From Gnetum montanum (taxonomy: Eukaryota; Streptophyta; Gnetopsida; Gnetales; Gnetaceae): a stretch of 56,751 nt of DNA. Numbering within the stretch: the first letter of the stretch is position 1; every line of letters starts with the position of its first letter. Position numbers and translations under genes: made by a program. The notes under the pieces were generated by a model. That model saw only the letters and a program-made list of their open reading frames with translations, made no database searches and was not told the DNA's origin. Where the stretch lies: the NCBI GenBank assembly GCA_015680685.1, contig MNCI01017535.1, positions 332,793 through 389,543 of the forward strand, written 5' to 3'. This document shows, in pieces, positions 12,427 to 23,945 of the stretch.

Positions 12427-12775
12427 TGGCAAACTCTAAATTAGAAGTAGTTAAGGCTAACTATCAAGGGCAAAAAGATGTTACAGCAAATCTAGCTAGA
12501 AGAATGTCTAACTATTAGGAATTGAGAACCAAGGCCAGGGAATTTGAAGAGGAAAGAAGGCAATTTGCAATGTGGTATGTTAAGGTAAACAAAATATTTC
12601 TATAGCTACTATGTCCATGGAATGTACTAGCTCCATCACATATTGCTTAATTAGCATGGATGGTACATGACCCTAGAATGGAAGAGAAACTTCAAGTGCT
12701 CCTAAATAGATAAAAATCTCAGAAGCCTAACAAAAAGAAAAATGGAAGAGCCACCACACTAAGCATAACTTAAGC
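12427..12775 (+). pseudogene. C-terminal fragment of the A-family accessory ORF (A2 copy)
   Basis: The translation starts MANSKLEVVKANYQGQKDV, continues ELRTKAREFEEERRQFAMWY, then VKVNKIF and LLCPWNV, and ends near VHDPRMEEKLQVLL, with stops. The minus-strand copy in A3 gives ELKDKAKAFKEEQ, FAAWYVKANQMFPQLPCPWD and VHDPRMEE in the same order. The Glu/Lys/Arg-rich helical text suggests a coiled coil. The function is unknown; the position between pol and the 3' LTR is where envelope-like ORFs sit in Athila elements. Confidence 0.65.
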
Positions 12776-12957
12776 TACATTGAGTTCTCTCAAATTTTTA
12801 TTTTCTATTGTTTTGTTATGTTGTCATGTAATTGTGTCAATTTTGTAAATACCACTATGGCATTTAGTGACATGTAAATATACCTCCCAATTTAGTAAGG
12901 AACTCTATCCTCTTTTGTTTTAACTCATGAACGAGTTTTCAGTTAATTTTGGGGGCA

Positions 12958-14919
12958 TGAATAGTCAATTTTAGTCTACAAAAGTATCATAACTATGATA
13001 TTGTATCTACGATGTCATTTATCTAATATCATAGTACTACATCATCCTAGATACGATATCGTGAGATGTGTGCAACCTATAAATACAACACTTAGAGGCA
13101 CATGGACCCATAGAAGTTTCATTTCACTAGTAGTAGGACTCTTACAGTTTCATTTCATAATCAGTGATAAAGTGTATGCTCCCAATTTGGTGTTAAGTGA
13201 TTGTATGATGTCTTTATTCAAGTGCATTGTACTTGGACATAGTTCATGACTGGCAATAAAGATCGAGATTTCTTATCATTATTGCAGCATCCAGTTAGTT
13301 TTCTTATGTTTACTTAGAATAATTTTTCCTATATGCCTAGTTAATCATTTATTTTACAAGCATTTTATTTTACATGTTGAAAGTAAGTGTTGATGCATAA
13401 AATTTGGTCACACCAACACCAGAAAAGAAAATTCATTTTAGGAGACTATTGCCTAGGGTGCCTCCTGTATGGGTATGGAAACCCAGGAATAGTCTTAGGT
13501 AGAGAGGGTTATGTGGCCTTTCACAAATAATAAACTAGAAAGAAATCTATAATTTAAATTAAATAATTATCTTCAATACAATAAGTAATTAAAAGAAATG
13601 AATTTTCCATAGTCCCACTGATGCTGCTGGTCTATGACTGCTGATGGTATCCACTATTGGGCAAGAAGACTGTGATCACCATGAGAGAGGGAGAGAGAGA
13701 GAGAAAAAGAGAGAGAGAGACTACCCACTATAGTCTGCACAAGGCAGCAACTGCAGTTCTCAAAGCCTACCATCGTTTGCTACCTTTTATGCATCGTCGT
13801 AGAGAGGAAGATCATTCACCCATGTCTGTACCACTGTGACAAGCTCCTATCGTCGCTGAGAAGACCCACAAGGATCCAATTTTGAGCTACTAGCTCCTTC
13901 CTTGGACCCTCCTCGAAGATCAACTAGAAACCTATAATGAAAAAAAAAAGAGGAAACTGTTGCTTAATGAAAAAAAAATTACATTGATTAATCAACATGG
14001 CCAAGTTAGTATAATGGTGCAGACGTGGGTGAACGATCTTCCTCTCTACAACGGTGTACAAAAGGCAACAAATGATGGTAGGCTTTGAGAACTGCAGTTG
14101 CTACCTTGTGTGGACTATAGTGGGTAGTCTCTCTCTCTCTTTTTCTTTCTCTCTCCCTCTCTCATGGTGATCGCAATCTTCCTACCCAATAGTGGATACC
14201 ATCGGTAGTCACAGACCAGCAACGTTAATGGGACTATGGAAAATTCAGTTCTTTTAATTACTTATTGTATTGAAAATAATTATTTAATTTAAATTTCATA
14301 TTTCTTTCTAGCTTATTATCTGCAAAAGGCCACGTAGCCCTCTCCAGCTAAGACTACTCCTAGGTTTCCATACTCATACGAGAGGTGCCCTAGGCAATAG
14401 TCTCCTAAAGCAAGTTTTCTTTCCCGATGTTGGTGTGATCAAAATTTATGCATCAGCAGTAAGTAGTATGGATATGACTAGTTTCAAGTGCTAAGTGCAG
14501 TTATCTAATAACCCAATAGTGGCATTGCTTAATTCACTTAGCAGTAATACCACTTGGTAATTCCAATGATGACTACATGAGTGTAAGGTGTGTATGGTAG
14601 ACCAAGACTAGATATCCATCACATTAGGCTAAGTTAGATTTACTTTCTTGCAATTACTTAGACTTAGGATTAGAAACTTTTTTCATTTTTTCATGTTTAC
14701 TAGGAGCAAGAATGGCCAAACAACATCAAATATCATATACCTCACGATGATCTAAATCATACACATAGACTTCACTAGCTTCATGTGGGAAGATAATAGT
14801 CTCAAAATTAAACCAATTGCTAGAATATTAACATTTCCTCATTCATGAATTATGATTTGATCACACATGAACACCTATGACTTGTATGTTTGGGTGTTGG
14901 ATTGCTCCATTACTCATCA
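12958..14919 (+). repeat. 3' LTR of A2, split by an insertion
   Basis: It starts TGAATAGTCAATT after the purine tract and ends ATTACTCATCA. A TATA-like CCTATAAATAC lies near 13075 and AATAAAGATCGAGATT near 13257. The latter matches AATAAAGATCAAGATT of the A3 LTR, followed in both by a similar GCATCCA block. Without the 1071-bp insertion and its 5-bp duplication the LTR is about 886 bp, close to the 830 and 841 bp of A1 and A3. Confidence 0.75.
13388..14458. mobile_element. 1071-bp element made of two long inverted arms
   Basis: The left arm (13388 to about 13836) is the reverse complement of the right arm (about 14016 to 14458). Ends are TGTTGATGCATAAA and TTTATGCATCAGCA, so it starts TG and ends CA. 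GTAAG flanks both sides (13383-13387 and 14459-14463), a 5-bp target duplication. Each arm contains a GA/CT microsatellite and an AT-rich stretch. The loop of about 180 bp has no ORF. It could be a foldback-type element, or LTR-derived sequence arranged head to head; TG...CA ends with a 5-bp duplication suggest retroviral-type integration. Confidence 0.85.
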
Positions 14920-14954
14920 GTCAAGCCATCAAGAAATTAAAATTTCTTAGACAA

Positions 14955-16200
14955 GGAGATTCAGAGAAAAGTTATTATGTTGAATTTTGTAAATTTTTGC
15001 AAAATATTTATGTTCATTAAACTGATCATGAGCAAGATTATAACTTCATTAGTGGATTAGGGACAAAATACCAATAAGAATTATCATTCTATGAGCCTAA
15101 TACTCTTGATAAAGCTTATGATCTTGCTCTTAAGGCTAAAATGAAAATCATGAAGTTTGGCTTATAGAAGCATAAAAATCACAAAAATAGGAATAATAAA
15201 GACACAACTCACAAGCCAAGGAAATCATCCAAGAAGGATGATGAAGATAAGTAAAAGAAGGAAAGGGAGTCTACTTCTTCAAGAAGGGGAAGAAGAAGAG
15301 AACAATCTCCTAGAGGTAAAGATATATGTTATAATTGTGATGAATTAGGTCACAAACAATGGGAATGTACTAAGCTAAATAAGAATGTCTCCAAGGGTAC
15401 GAAAATTCAAGCTATACAAGAGGATGAGCTTGAATCTTTAGAAAAAGATACATGAACATAATTCTTTGTACATTGCTAATCAAAGTGAGTTGAATAGTTT
15501 TACTTTTGTTGAATATGTTAGTGCTAATGATGATGTTATGAAATAGAGTTTGTTTAGAACGCATTGTGATGTTAAAGGTCATTCATAGAGTATGCTAATT
15601 GATGGTGGAACATAAGAAAATGTGATTTCTACCAAGGCTATGAAGTTATTACATTTGTTTACAATTCCTTATCCTAATCCATACAAAGTACAATGATTAA
15701 TCAAGAATTATTATAAGAAAGTTAAGAAATAGTGCCTTATTAATTATTTGATTGGAGATTATCATGATAATATTCTTTGTGATGTATTATCTATTGATTA
15801 TTCAGATCTCATATTTGGAAGACTATGGAATTATGATATTAAGGCTATGTTTGATGGAGAAAATAATAGTTGGACTATGAGACAAGACAATCATAAGTTT
15901 AGGTTGTTGTTCACTATTGTTGAAAGTGAGATTGACAACTTGAATTCTTCATTGAGGCTTCATAGTTGGAAGGAAATTGTAAGGATGAATGTTATTTGTG
16001 CTGATGAAATTTTCTTTGATGTTGAAGAGGATCCATTTGATATGGATGCTATAATTGATTACATGAAGTCTCATATGCATGAGAAGAAGGTTGTTCTTGC
16101 TAATATCCAATCTTGGTTATTAATTGTAGTAGTATGTTGGTTAATACTTTTAGGCACTTGTGTAATTACTGAGCTAAAACTTGTATTAGCAAGGGGATGC
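14955..16200 (+). pseudogene. Decayed gag-protease of C1
   Basis: The gag text reads SYYVEFCKFLQNIYVH, then FISGLGTKYQ and LDKAYDLALKAKMK. A C-x2-C-x4-H-x4-C zinc knuckle (CYNCDELGHKQWEC) lies at about 15328-15369. The protease begins MLIDGGT near 15595, followed by ENVISTKAMKLL, YPNPYKV, then DVLSIDYSDLIFGRLWNYDI. That order is typical of plant chromovirus-type gag-pol. There are stops after IDGGT and elsewhere. The catalytic Asp of the D-G-G motif is still present. Confidence 0.75.
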
Positions 16201-16683
16201 TAGAAGGATAAGGAAGATTAGTTAAAAAAAAAAGTGAAGAAATGCCATTAGTAGTTGGGCATTGGGAAATGAAGCCTACTTCATGGGTTGATGCTAACAA
16301 TTATTTTTCTAAATTATTATACCACTTTTGTGTAGGTTTGAGTCATCATGAGGATGTAAAGGAAGCATTCCAAAAAAATGCTCAATTGAAGGAAGTATGG
16401 TGGGGCATGAGGATAAGCCTCTATTAGAAATTGTAGCTCAAAACCAAAACCTTAAAGGATACTCATTCTCATGTTTTTGATGCATTGAGTCATAATTCTT
16501 GTGCTAAGTATGATAGCCTTGACTCATGAGACATGGTACCTTTCAACTTGTAAAAGGTCATTAAGCATGATAGTTTAAAGGGTGGGAGAGATGATGAGGA
16601 TATCACCTAGCTCTTATCTAATCCTTAATGTATTTATGTGTCTATGTCTTCTTATGTTGACCTTGTTGGTGATGATTCCAGGA
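16201..16683 (+). other. Residual internal sequence of C1
   Basis: A short open stretch (16242-16427) encodes GHWEMKPTSWVDANNYFSKL and more text that I do not recognise. Near 16575 HDSLKGGRDDEDI resembles the acidic tail seen after integrase in some plant chromoviruses, so a large pol deletion lies between this point and the protease. Confidence 0.35.
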
Positions 16684-17492
16684 TGTTTTAACATGGTTAG
16701 AGATGTTTGGAGCCTATTTTGATGAGTTCTGAGGGTTGCAAGGTTAATAGGGACTTGCTTTGCAATGTCTAAATGTTCTAGACCTTAAAATAAACATCTT
16801 GATTTTTGGCCTTGCCAAGATAGACATCTCCCTTACAAGATAGATATCTCCTCTAAAGTATAAATGTCTTTTCTATGCAAGGCATCTCTTGCAACTCATC
16901 TCCACTCAAGCAAGACATCTCCTCTAATCACAAGACATCTACATTAGCAAATAATGGATATTAATTTGTAATTTGGATGTAAAAGAAGATGAAAGATTAT
17001 ATAAGAAGCTATAAGTAAGTGTCCAAGGCTTGATTTTGAGCAAGAGAGTTATGTAAAAGATTTGAGAGGTCTCTTAAGACCTTGTGCAATAGAGTTTAAG
17101 TGCAAGGGAGTGCTTGTACTAGGACATTATGTTAATTTGAGTGAGAGGCAAGATAGAGTACTTAAGAGAGGTTGAGAAAATCTCTTTTCAGTATCTTGTC
17201 TTGATCATATGCTCCAGGTGTGAGCAACTGAAGATTGAAAGGGGATATGTGTGACCTCTAAAATCCTTAGGAGAGATGTTAGGTGGGCTTGGCTCCTCAA
17301 TCTTAATGTATTTTTCTACATTTTAAGAGTTATCTTAATAAAAGGGAAAATTTTCTCCATTCTTTTATGTTATTCTTATTTACTAAGCTTAATTTACTTA
17401 AGAAACTTGTGAAATGGATCCTTTTGGGATCTATTGAGGTGGGTTCCATACCATAATATAGTAAGGTACTTTGACAAGTACGAGTGTCAACA
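16684..17492 (+). repeat. 3' LTR of C1 (about 809 bp)
   Basis: Starts TGTTTTAACATGG and ends GAGTGTCAACA. A TATA box (TTATATAAG) lies near 16997 and AATAAAAGG near 17338. The U3 holds several copies of a short AAGACATCTCC-like motif between about 16786 and 16945. The boundary rests on TG...CA and the order of signals, as no second LTR copy is present. Confidence 0.6.
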
Positions 17493-18002
17493 TTTCCACC
17501 CTTCTCAACTTTTTTGAAGCTATTTTACTTTGTAAGAGAAATCTCATTGAAAATTTTTTATAGCAAAAGAAGAACATTTTAAGAAACTCCTCGTCATTAA
17601 TGAAGGACATTAATATTTATACTATGGCAAAAAAGGGACAATAATACTAACAATAATAATTAATATACATCAATGCAATGTTGTGTTAGTATGTGTACTA
17701 ATAAAATTCAATATATGATGTTAGCTATGTTGCCAATGAAATTTGGGGTATGGTACCAATCCAAAGGATTTTTTTTTATATGTATCATGTGATAATAATG
17801 GTGATAGTATACAATTTTTATTGGTTGCTTTTTTTTTGCATTAAATTTTATTAGGTTCTTTCGATAGAGTAACCTTGTTAACAATGATGTATTACCACTA
17901 AGTCATGGGTTTAGTGAATAATCCTGAGTTGTCAAATTGTAATTAAACTATATATTTCTTAGTATATACCTTCACTATATTACAAATTGTTGTAGGTGAC
18001 TA
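17493..18002. other. AT-rich sequence, nothing recognised
   Basis: Only poly(A/T) tracts and short AT microsatellites; no ORF or family motif seen. Confidence 0.5.
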
Positions 18003-18484
18003 AAATTCATAGACATGACCTATAAAACTCATAGTCTACTAGCTTAGATATATATATATATATAAATTGGCCAAGATGATTTTTAAAAAAATGATGTTAA
18101 TAAAGCCTGACTACTGAACGAGGTAACATGATAACTAAAAATTGAATCACTCACCCCTCCTCTGTTTCTCTACCACTTACCCAATTTAGTTTTAGCCTCT
18201 CAGTCAAGTTTGCTCTTTCTTTGTTTGTTCATAGCATTTTTACTAAAAAACGCCATGAACAAACAAAGAAAGAGCAAACTTGACCAATAAGGTAAAACTA
18301 AATTGGGTAAGTGGTAGAGAAACAGAAGAGGGGTGAGTGATTCCCTTTTTAATTATCTTGTTACGTTGTCCACTAGTCGAGCTTCATTAACATCATTCTT
18401 TTTTAAAATCATCTACGTCAATTTATAGGTATATATATATATATAAGCTAGTGGAGTGGTTTCGCAGGCTATGAGTAGAATTTA
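18003..18484. mobile_element. Hairpin MITE (near-perfect inverted repeat)
   Basis: The two halves are reverse complements around about 18245, where a short spacer TAGCATTTTTACTAAAAAACGC separates CTTTGTTTGTTCAT from ATGAACAAACAAAG. Arms of roughly 230 bp stay alignable to AAATTC ends and include a TA microsatellite on both sides. It has no coding capacity. A clear target duplication could not be set. The structure fits a foldback MITE. Confidence 0.8.
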
Positions 18485-18541
18485 ATTATTTTTTTTATTT
18501 TTTAAGTTATCATCACTATTTGCATTCCAAATAATATATAC

Positions 18542-19520
18542 NNNNNNNNNNNNNNNNNNNNNNNNNNNNNNNNNNNNNNNNNNNNNNNNNNNNNNNNNNN
18601 NNNNNNNNNNNNNNNNNNNNNNNNNNNNNNNNNNNNNNNNNNNNNNNNNNNNNNNNNNNNNNNNNNNNNNNNNNNNNNNNNNNNNNNNNNNNNNNNNNNN
18701 NNNNNNNNNNNNNNNNNNNNNNNNNNNNNNNNNNNNNNNNNNNNNNNNNNNNNNNNNNNNNNNNNNNNNNNNNNNNNNNNNNNNNNNNNNNNNNNNNNNN
18801 NNNNNNNNNNNNNNNNNNNNNNNNNNNNNNNNNNNNNNNNNNNNNNNNNNNNNNNNNNNNNNNNNNNNNNNNNNNNNNNNNNNNNNNNNNNNNNNNNNNN
18901 NNNNNNNNNNNNNNNNNNNNNNNNNNNNNNNNNNNNNNNNNNNNNNNNNNNNNNNNNNNNNNNNNNNNNNNNNNNNNNNNNNNNNNNNNNNNNNNNNNNN
19001 NNNNNNNNNNNNNNNNNNNNNNNNNNNNNNNNNNNNNNNNNNNNNNNNNNNNNNNNNNNNNNNNNNNNNNNNNNNNNNNNNNNNNNNNNNNNNNNNNNNN
19101 NNNNNNNNNNNNNNNNNNNNNNNNNNNNNNNNNNNNNNNNNNNNNNNNNNNNNNNNNNNNNNNNNNNNNNNNNNNNNNNNNNNNNNNNNNNNNNNNNNNN
19201 NNNNNNNNNNNNNNNNNNNNNNNNNNNNNNNNNNNNNNNNNNNNNNNNNNNNNNNNNNNNNNNNNNNNNNNNNNNNNNNNNNNNNNNNNNNNNNNNNNNN
19301 NNNNNNNNNNNNNNNNNNNNNNNNNNNNNNNNNNNNNNNNNNNNNNNNNNNNNNNNNNNNNNNNNNNNNNNNNNNNNNNNNNNNNNNNNNNNNNNNNNNN
19401 NNNNNNNNNNNNNNNNNNNNNNNNNNNNNNNNNNNNNNNNNNNNNNNNNNNNNNNNNNNNNNNNNNNNNNNNNNNNNNNNNNNNNNNNNNNNNNNNNNNN
19501 NNNNNNNNNNNNNNNNNNNN
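18542..19520. other. Assembly gap (979 N)
   Basis: Unknown sequence; open frames through it are artefacts. Confidence 0.99.
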
Positions 19521-19575
19521 ATTACCCACCATTTATATAATAAATATTCATTATTACCCACGTCAAGCCCTACAC

Positions 19576-19830
19576 GTGAGGGAATACGAAGAGATGAATG
19601 GGAAGCCCAAAGGTCAGGGGGCATTAATTGAATAAAGATTCGGCTCTCTTGCAGTGACTCTTTGGCTCCCTTACAAGTGGTGCGTGCATGTGAAGGAATA
19701 CAAAGAGATGAATGGGAAGCTCAGGGGTTAGGGAACATTAATTAAGTAGAGATTCAACTCGCCTGCACTGATTCTTTAGCTTCCATGCATGTGGCACATG
19801 TGTGTGAGGGAATACGAAGAGATCAAACTA
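19576..19830. repeat. Tandem repeat, unit about 115 bp, just over two copies
   Basis: GAGGGAATACGAAGAGATG at about 19576 recurs as GAAGGAATACAAAGAGATG near 19691 and GAGGGAATACGAAGAGATC near 19806. Between them the units share CATTAATT and CTTGCAGTGACTCTTTGGCT-like text. A further fragment (TTTGCAGTGACTCTCTGGCT) appears at about 20382. The left limit may lie in the gap. Confidence 0.75.
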
Positions 19831-21554
19831 AATTAGCATTGTAACATATATTTGTAATGCATATTCATTCATGGAGATATAAAAAATCACATTACAAATG
19901 CATAAATAATGTTATTATTATATCACAGGCTTTTGTATATTGACATTATTGTTACAATGAATAAGATATGAATGATGCTAACACCTCATTCATAATTTTT
20001 ATATTATAATTATTGTGGAATCTAATAAATGTTATGAGATTATTATAATTAGAGCAATAAACCATAATTATAATTTGAGATATTATGGATTATAAGATTC
20101 ATTCGAACTGTAAACATTTCATAATAAATAAAGCCAAGATATGATGAAATATTACTCATAATCCATAATGTTAGAGATATTATTTATTCATCCATAATGT
20201 GAACCCATAATTATTATATTTTGATTAGCATTGTTCATAAGATATATATAATGAAATGATTATAAATAACCGACTTTATTTATGTTGAAGTGTTTATAAT
20301 CATTTATGTTTATGATTATAAATATATCATTATATATAACTGAGATTATAAATAACCAAGATAAATATAATCATTGGCTCCTTTGCAGTGACTCTCTGGC
20401 TAGGGGAGATTTATAAATAATTGGTTATTTATAATTATGGTAAGACATGTGCGTCAATGGAGAGCTCGTCATCGTTTTTTTTAACATTGGCTAGGATCAT
20501 CACAGCATGATCTTGCTGGAGATCTTCCTGGGGTCTAGGCTACTAGAGGTGCAAAAGTTCTCGTTTTTAAAATTTGCTAGGTTAACAACTATATCATCCA
20601 TTAGATTCCATCAATCAAGGAATATGTACATAAAGAAAAGGCCTCACTACATGCAAGAAGGTAAGAAAAAATTATCAAATTTGAACTCTTTAAGTCCTCC
20701 CAATAAGTAAGAAAAATTGTTAAAATTATGTCCAAAGTTAGGTTGACATCTTAAATTGGCTAATAATTTTCATGTGCTAGTAAAAATGCTAATGCTTTTG
20801 TATTTTATTAAAAAGCATATTGCAAATGAAAAAGCAGTTACAATCGTAACAACTAAACACATCTACTCCATGGTAACTGCTGAATTTCAAAGCACAGCCA
20901 TAGAAATGATAAAACCTACACAAAATATACAAAGAGATAAAGAGAACATGAACTTACAAATGTTCCTTTACATTGAAAAAGTGTGTATTAAAAGAAAATT
21001 ACTCAAGATAGTAGCAGAAAATTACAATTTTAGAATTCCCTATCACTCCAGAAAGCATTGAAAAAAGAATAGAACCAAACTTTGAAATATTTTTGCATTG
21101 GGAATGCGAATGTATAGGAAAGTATGCTAAGTAGTAATGATAGAAGAGCTCAGCTTGAAGTGAAACTATAAAAATTACACAAAATCATCAAAATGTAATG
21201 TTCAACATGTTACAACTCACTATAAAAAATTAACAAAAACACACATAAAAAAACTAGTAGAAAGTTTGTTTCTAGAAAGAGATTCCAATAACCAAAGGCT
21301 ATTGTTGACATAAAAAATTTAGAAGACCCTTCCTTTCAAGCTACAACTTCAACTGTTGCCATTACTGTCCTTAAAATGTCTCTGGCTCTACCCCTCATCT
21401 TGTCCCTGCCTGCAAAATTTTATGCTTAAAACATATATTCAGATAAAGCTACTCAAGAAACATATTGGCCTAATTCATATATAAATTTTATCAAAAAAAG
21501 AAACCTAAATGAAGAGATCTTTTAGCTATCATAATAAAAATTGTATTATGATTC
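19831..21554. other. AT-rich sequence without a recognised gene
   Basis: Mostly AT-rich, with repeated TTATAAATAACC-like words between 20030 and 20440. A 101-codon open frame at 20756-21061 and a shorter one at 20507-20710 show no family signature that I recognise and have biased, Lys/Ile-rich composition expected of chance frames. Confidence 0.45.
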
Positions 21555-22310
21555 ACACTTTCTCTACCTCTGGGGTCCAAGTTACCATAGGTGTAGAAGT
21601 TTGCATTTCCATCGCTATCGAGGCTAATGTTTCCAGCATAGATGTGTGAGATTTGGATCTTTTAGTAGCATTTCCCCAGAGTAGAGTGAGGTTCTGGCAT
21701 ACTCGCTGCCATCAGAGAGCACCATGATAGCTGGGAAGTCACAGTGCTAGCAACAATGGTCATGATTCAGGAAACAAGATTTAAGGCGATGTCAACGCTC
21801 TATCTAGAGTTTCTGATCAAGCAAGCGACAAAGATATAGCAGTGGATTGTAGCAGTGAAGGCGTCAATGGTGATGCTATTGGTATAGTACTGCTACGAGT
21901 TGTCACCAAGCGAGAGTGAAAGCATGTCAATGTCGTCGAACAAAGTGGCATCCATGGCTGCAAGGATATCAGAGCTAAAGCAGCCATAGTCCCATCAGAC
22001 TTTGTAGATGGTGATCCATGCAAGCCAAGCCATGCTGCGGGTAGTGTCGTTGGTATAGCTGAGCACACTAACATTGACCACGATGTTGCCGAAGATTGTT
22101 GATGACGTGTGCATGTTATGGCCCTTGGTGTTGAGCAAGGATGCAATAAGGACCAACTGGCTTACTGCCTTATTGCTACCTTGGTTGAAGAAGCACATGT
22201 CAATGAGCTTGTTATTGCAGTTGAAGCATGGGCCACCATCGTAGGTGCCTTTCTAGCGCTCCAACAAAGCTCCAAAGCTAGCATCATCGAAGCTGGTTGA
22301 ATTGGGTTAG
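21555..22310 (-). pseudogene. Subtilisin-like serine protease (plant subtilase, S8) pseudogene fragment
   Basis: On the minus strand one frame, with stops, reads SFDDASFGALLER, KGTYDGG, CNNKLIDMCFFNQGSNKA, GHNMHTSSTIFGN, SVLSYTNDTTRSMAWLAWI, then [14 protein letters not shown] and [13 protein letters not shown]. These align in order with plant subtilases (CNxKLIGARFF, DGHGTHTAST, ARGMAPxARIAxYKVCW, [23 protein letters not shown]). The codon for the catalytic His survives at about 22118-22120 but the following Gly-Thr is Asn-Met. Downstream YAGNISLDSDGNANF fits the start of the PA-domain region. The N-terminal Asp region and the GTSM serine region are absent. Several stops make it non-functional. 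Plant subtilases are normally secreted proteases. Confidence 0.85.
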
Positions 22311-23512
22311 GCGGCCTGCAACAACAGCAGACGAAGACAAAGACAAAATAGAAATGGAATTCTTATTCCCATTTCCATTCCTATTCTGCATTTAGTTGTG
22401 TTTGGCCCTTTTATATGTGCATCGGGAATACAAAAAGCTATGGCTCTTTGGTTCACATTTTGCGCAACGGAATACGAAAAGGTGTGGCTTTTTTATTCAT
22501 CTTTTTTCCCATTTTTTTGGATCTTACGTGGCGCATGATGTGTAGGACTTTACTTGGAGGGCGACAAATCCACTCCCCCCTTCTCCCCTATCTACAAGAT
22601 GAGTTGGCCTCTCAACCAAAAAGATATCTACAATTAATACCAAAATGTGGGATATATCCCAGTGTAACATTAAAGTTGATTCAAAATTTGATGGGACATT
22701 TAATCTAATAAATAGTATTATACTTTTATTGATATTTAAATTTACTATATTGTTTATTACTAATTTTGATGCCATCCAAAACTGAAGTTTTTATATTTGA
22801 TTTTTCATACTAATTGAGGTGTTAGATGAAAAAATTGGAAAAAGCAGCTACTAACATGGATGGATATATTTTAATCTAATTTTAATTTATTCATATTTTT
22901 CAGATCCAATTTATAAAAAAGACTGACAATTTGCCGATCCAATCCGATTTTTCAATGTATAATAAAAATGTATAATAAAACCGTAACTATGATTCTCCGT
23001 TATTCTCTCCGGACATGTAGCTCCGGTTACAGTAACGCCCTTATCGCTGTGGCTTGGCTTGTCTTTTCACATTGTTAGTGAGGCATCGTCTTTAGTGCTG
23101 CCAAAACCATTACCCTGCTCAAAGAATTTATTAATTAAGTAAATACAAATCGAATAAAGTATAGCAGGAATCGGAAATATTTTTTTCATTAGATTTGTTA
23201 GCCATTGGGAAAATACATTTTGCACTAATGCCGCGTTCAACGTTGAATTTTAATTTAATCACTTGTTGCTTCAATGGATAAGTTTTCTTCTCTTTTATTC
23301 CCCCATTTTCCTTCAATTCAAACATGCTTTGCCATTTCTACTGAGAAGTCTTTCGGCTTCTCAACACAAAAATTTCTTTTCAGGTGAAACAGCTACCTTT
23401 CCGAAGAAAAACCTAAAATGCTTAGGTGACAAACTTGAATGAAAATGTTATCCAACTCAAAATATTTAAAATCTTTCGAGTAAAATGTTATTAATAAATT
23501 ATATTTTGTGCA
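22311..23512. other. Sequence without a recognised gene
   Basis: Short frames only. Two imperfect repeats of a GGGAATACAAAAAGCTATGGCT-like word occur near 22425-22485. No coding, RNA or transposon signature was recognised. Confidence 0.45.
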
Positions 23513-23945
23513 AAAATTGTTATTTGAAAATATTATGGCACAGCAAATAACATAACAGAGAAATAAAACTTAGTAAAATGGACTCTGAGCAAAACACGCT
23601 AGATAAACAAGAAAGCAAATTTGCAACCTTTACATCTTCAAAACTCAACTTTTACATCTTCAAAACTAAAGAGATACACAAAGATGCTTATAAACATCAC
23701 AAGTCAATTGTTTCACACAGCAACCTTTACACAAGAGACCACACATTCTTAACTCACTCACCATAAACATTCCTAACTGGATTTAAATAGCCACTTACAA
23801 AAACAACCAATAATTAACTCAGACATTTCTTTACTTTTTTCTTTTACAACAAGTTTTATATATCTTAATTCTTTTTTAGAAAATTCTAAAACTAACAAAC
23901 AGTAGAAGAGAAATGTGAAGTTCAATTGCAAGTTAATTACAAATT
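23513..23945. repeat. Direct repeat, copy 1
   Basis: It shares ordered blocks with 24511-24945: AAATAACATAACA, GATAAACAAGAAAGCAA, CACAAGTCA then TTGTTTC, AGCAACCTTTACA, CTCACTCAC and AACAACCAATAATTAACT. Copies are about 1 kb apart. Neither has TG...CA ends or a clear flanking duplication that I can see, so this is a diverged segmental duplication or an unrecognised repeat family. Confidence 0.75.

Larger units (their letters stand above)
12400..14919 (+). mobile_element. 3' part of Athila-like element A2
   Basis: It contains the end of an accessory ORF shared with A3 (12427-12775), a purine tract ATTTTGGGGGCA and a 3' LTR from 12958 to 14919. The 5' part is missing because T1 lies there in the opposite direction. 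The 3' LTR itself is interrupted by a separate inverted-repeat element at 13388-14458. Confidence 0.7.
14925..17492 (+). mobile_element. Chromovirus-like Ty3/gypsy remnant C1 with 3' LTR
   Basis: It contains a broken gag with zinc knuckle, a protease and a 3' LTR. RT, RNase H and integrase are deleted. The gag begins abruptly within a few bases of the A2 LTR end, so A2 probably inserted into C1's gag and its upstream part is elsewhere. Confidence 0.7.

Noticed and set aside
13690-13722. GA-rich tract as a regulatory element
   Set aside because: It is a microsatellite inside both arms of an inverted-repeat transposon, with no gene nearby.
18482-19624. Long minus-strand open frames (380 and 338 codons)
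   Set aside because: They consist almost wholly of N; the readable ends are not protein-like.
20756-21061. Possible IST1-like ending (KRKLLKIVAENYNFRI)
   Set aside because: Only a short Lys-rich stretch resembles the family; the preceding residues do not align and no exon structure supports it.
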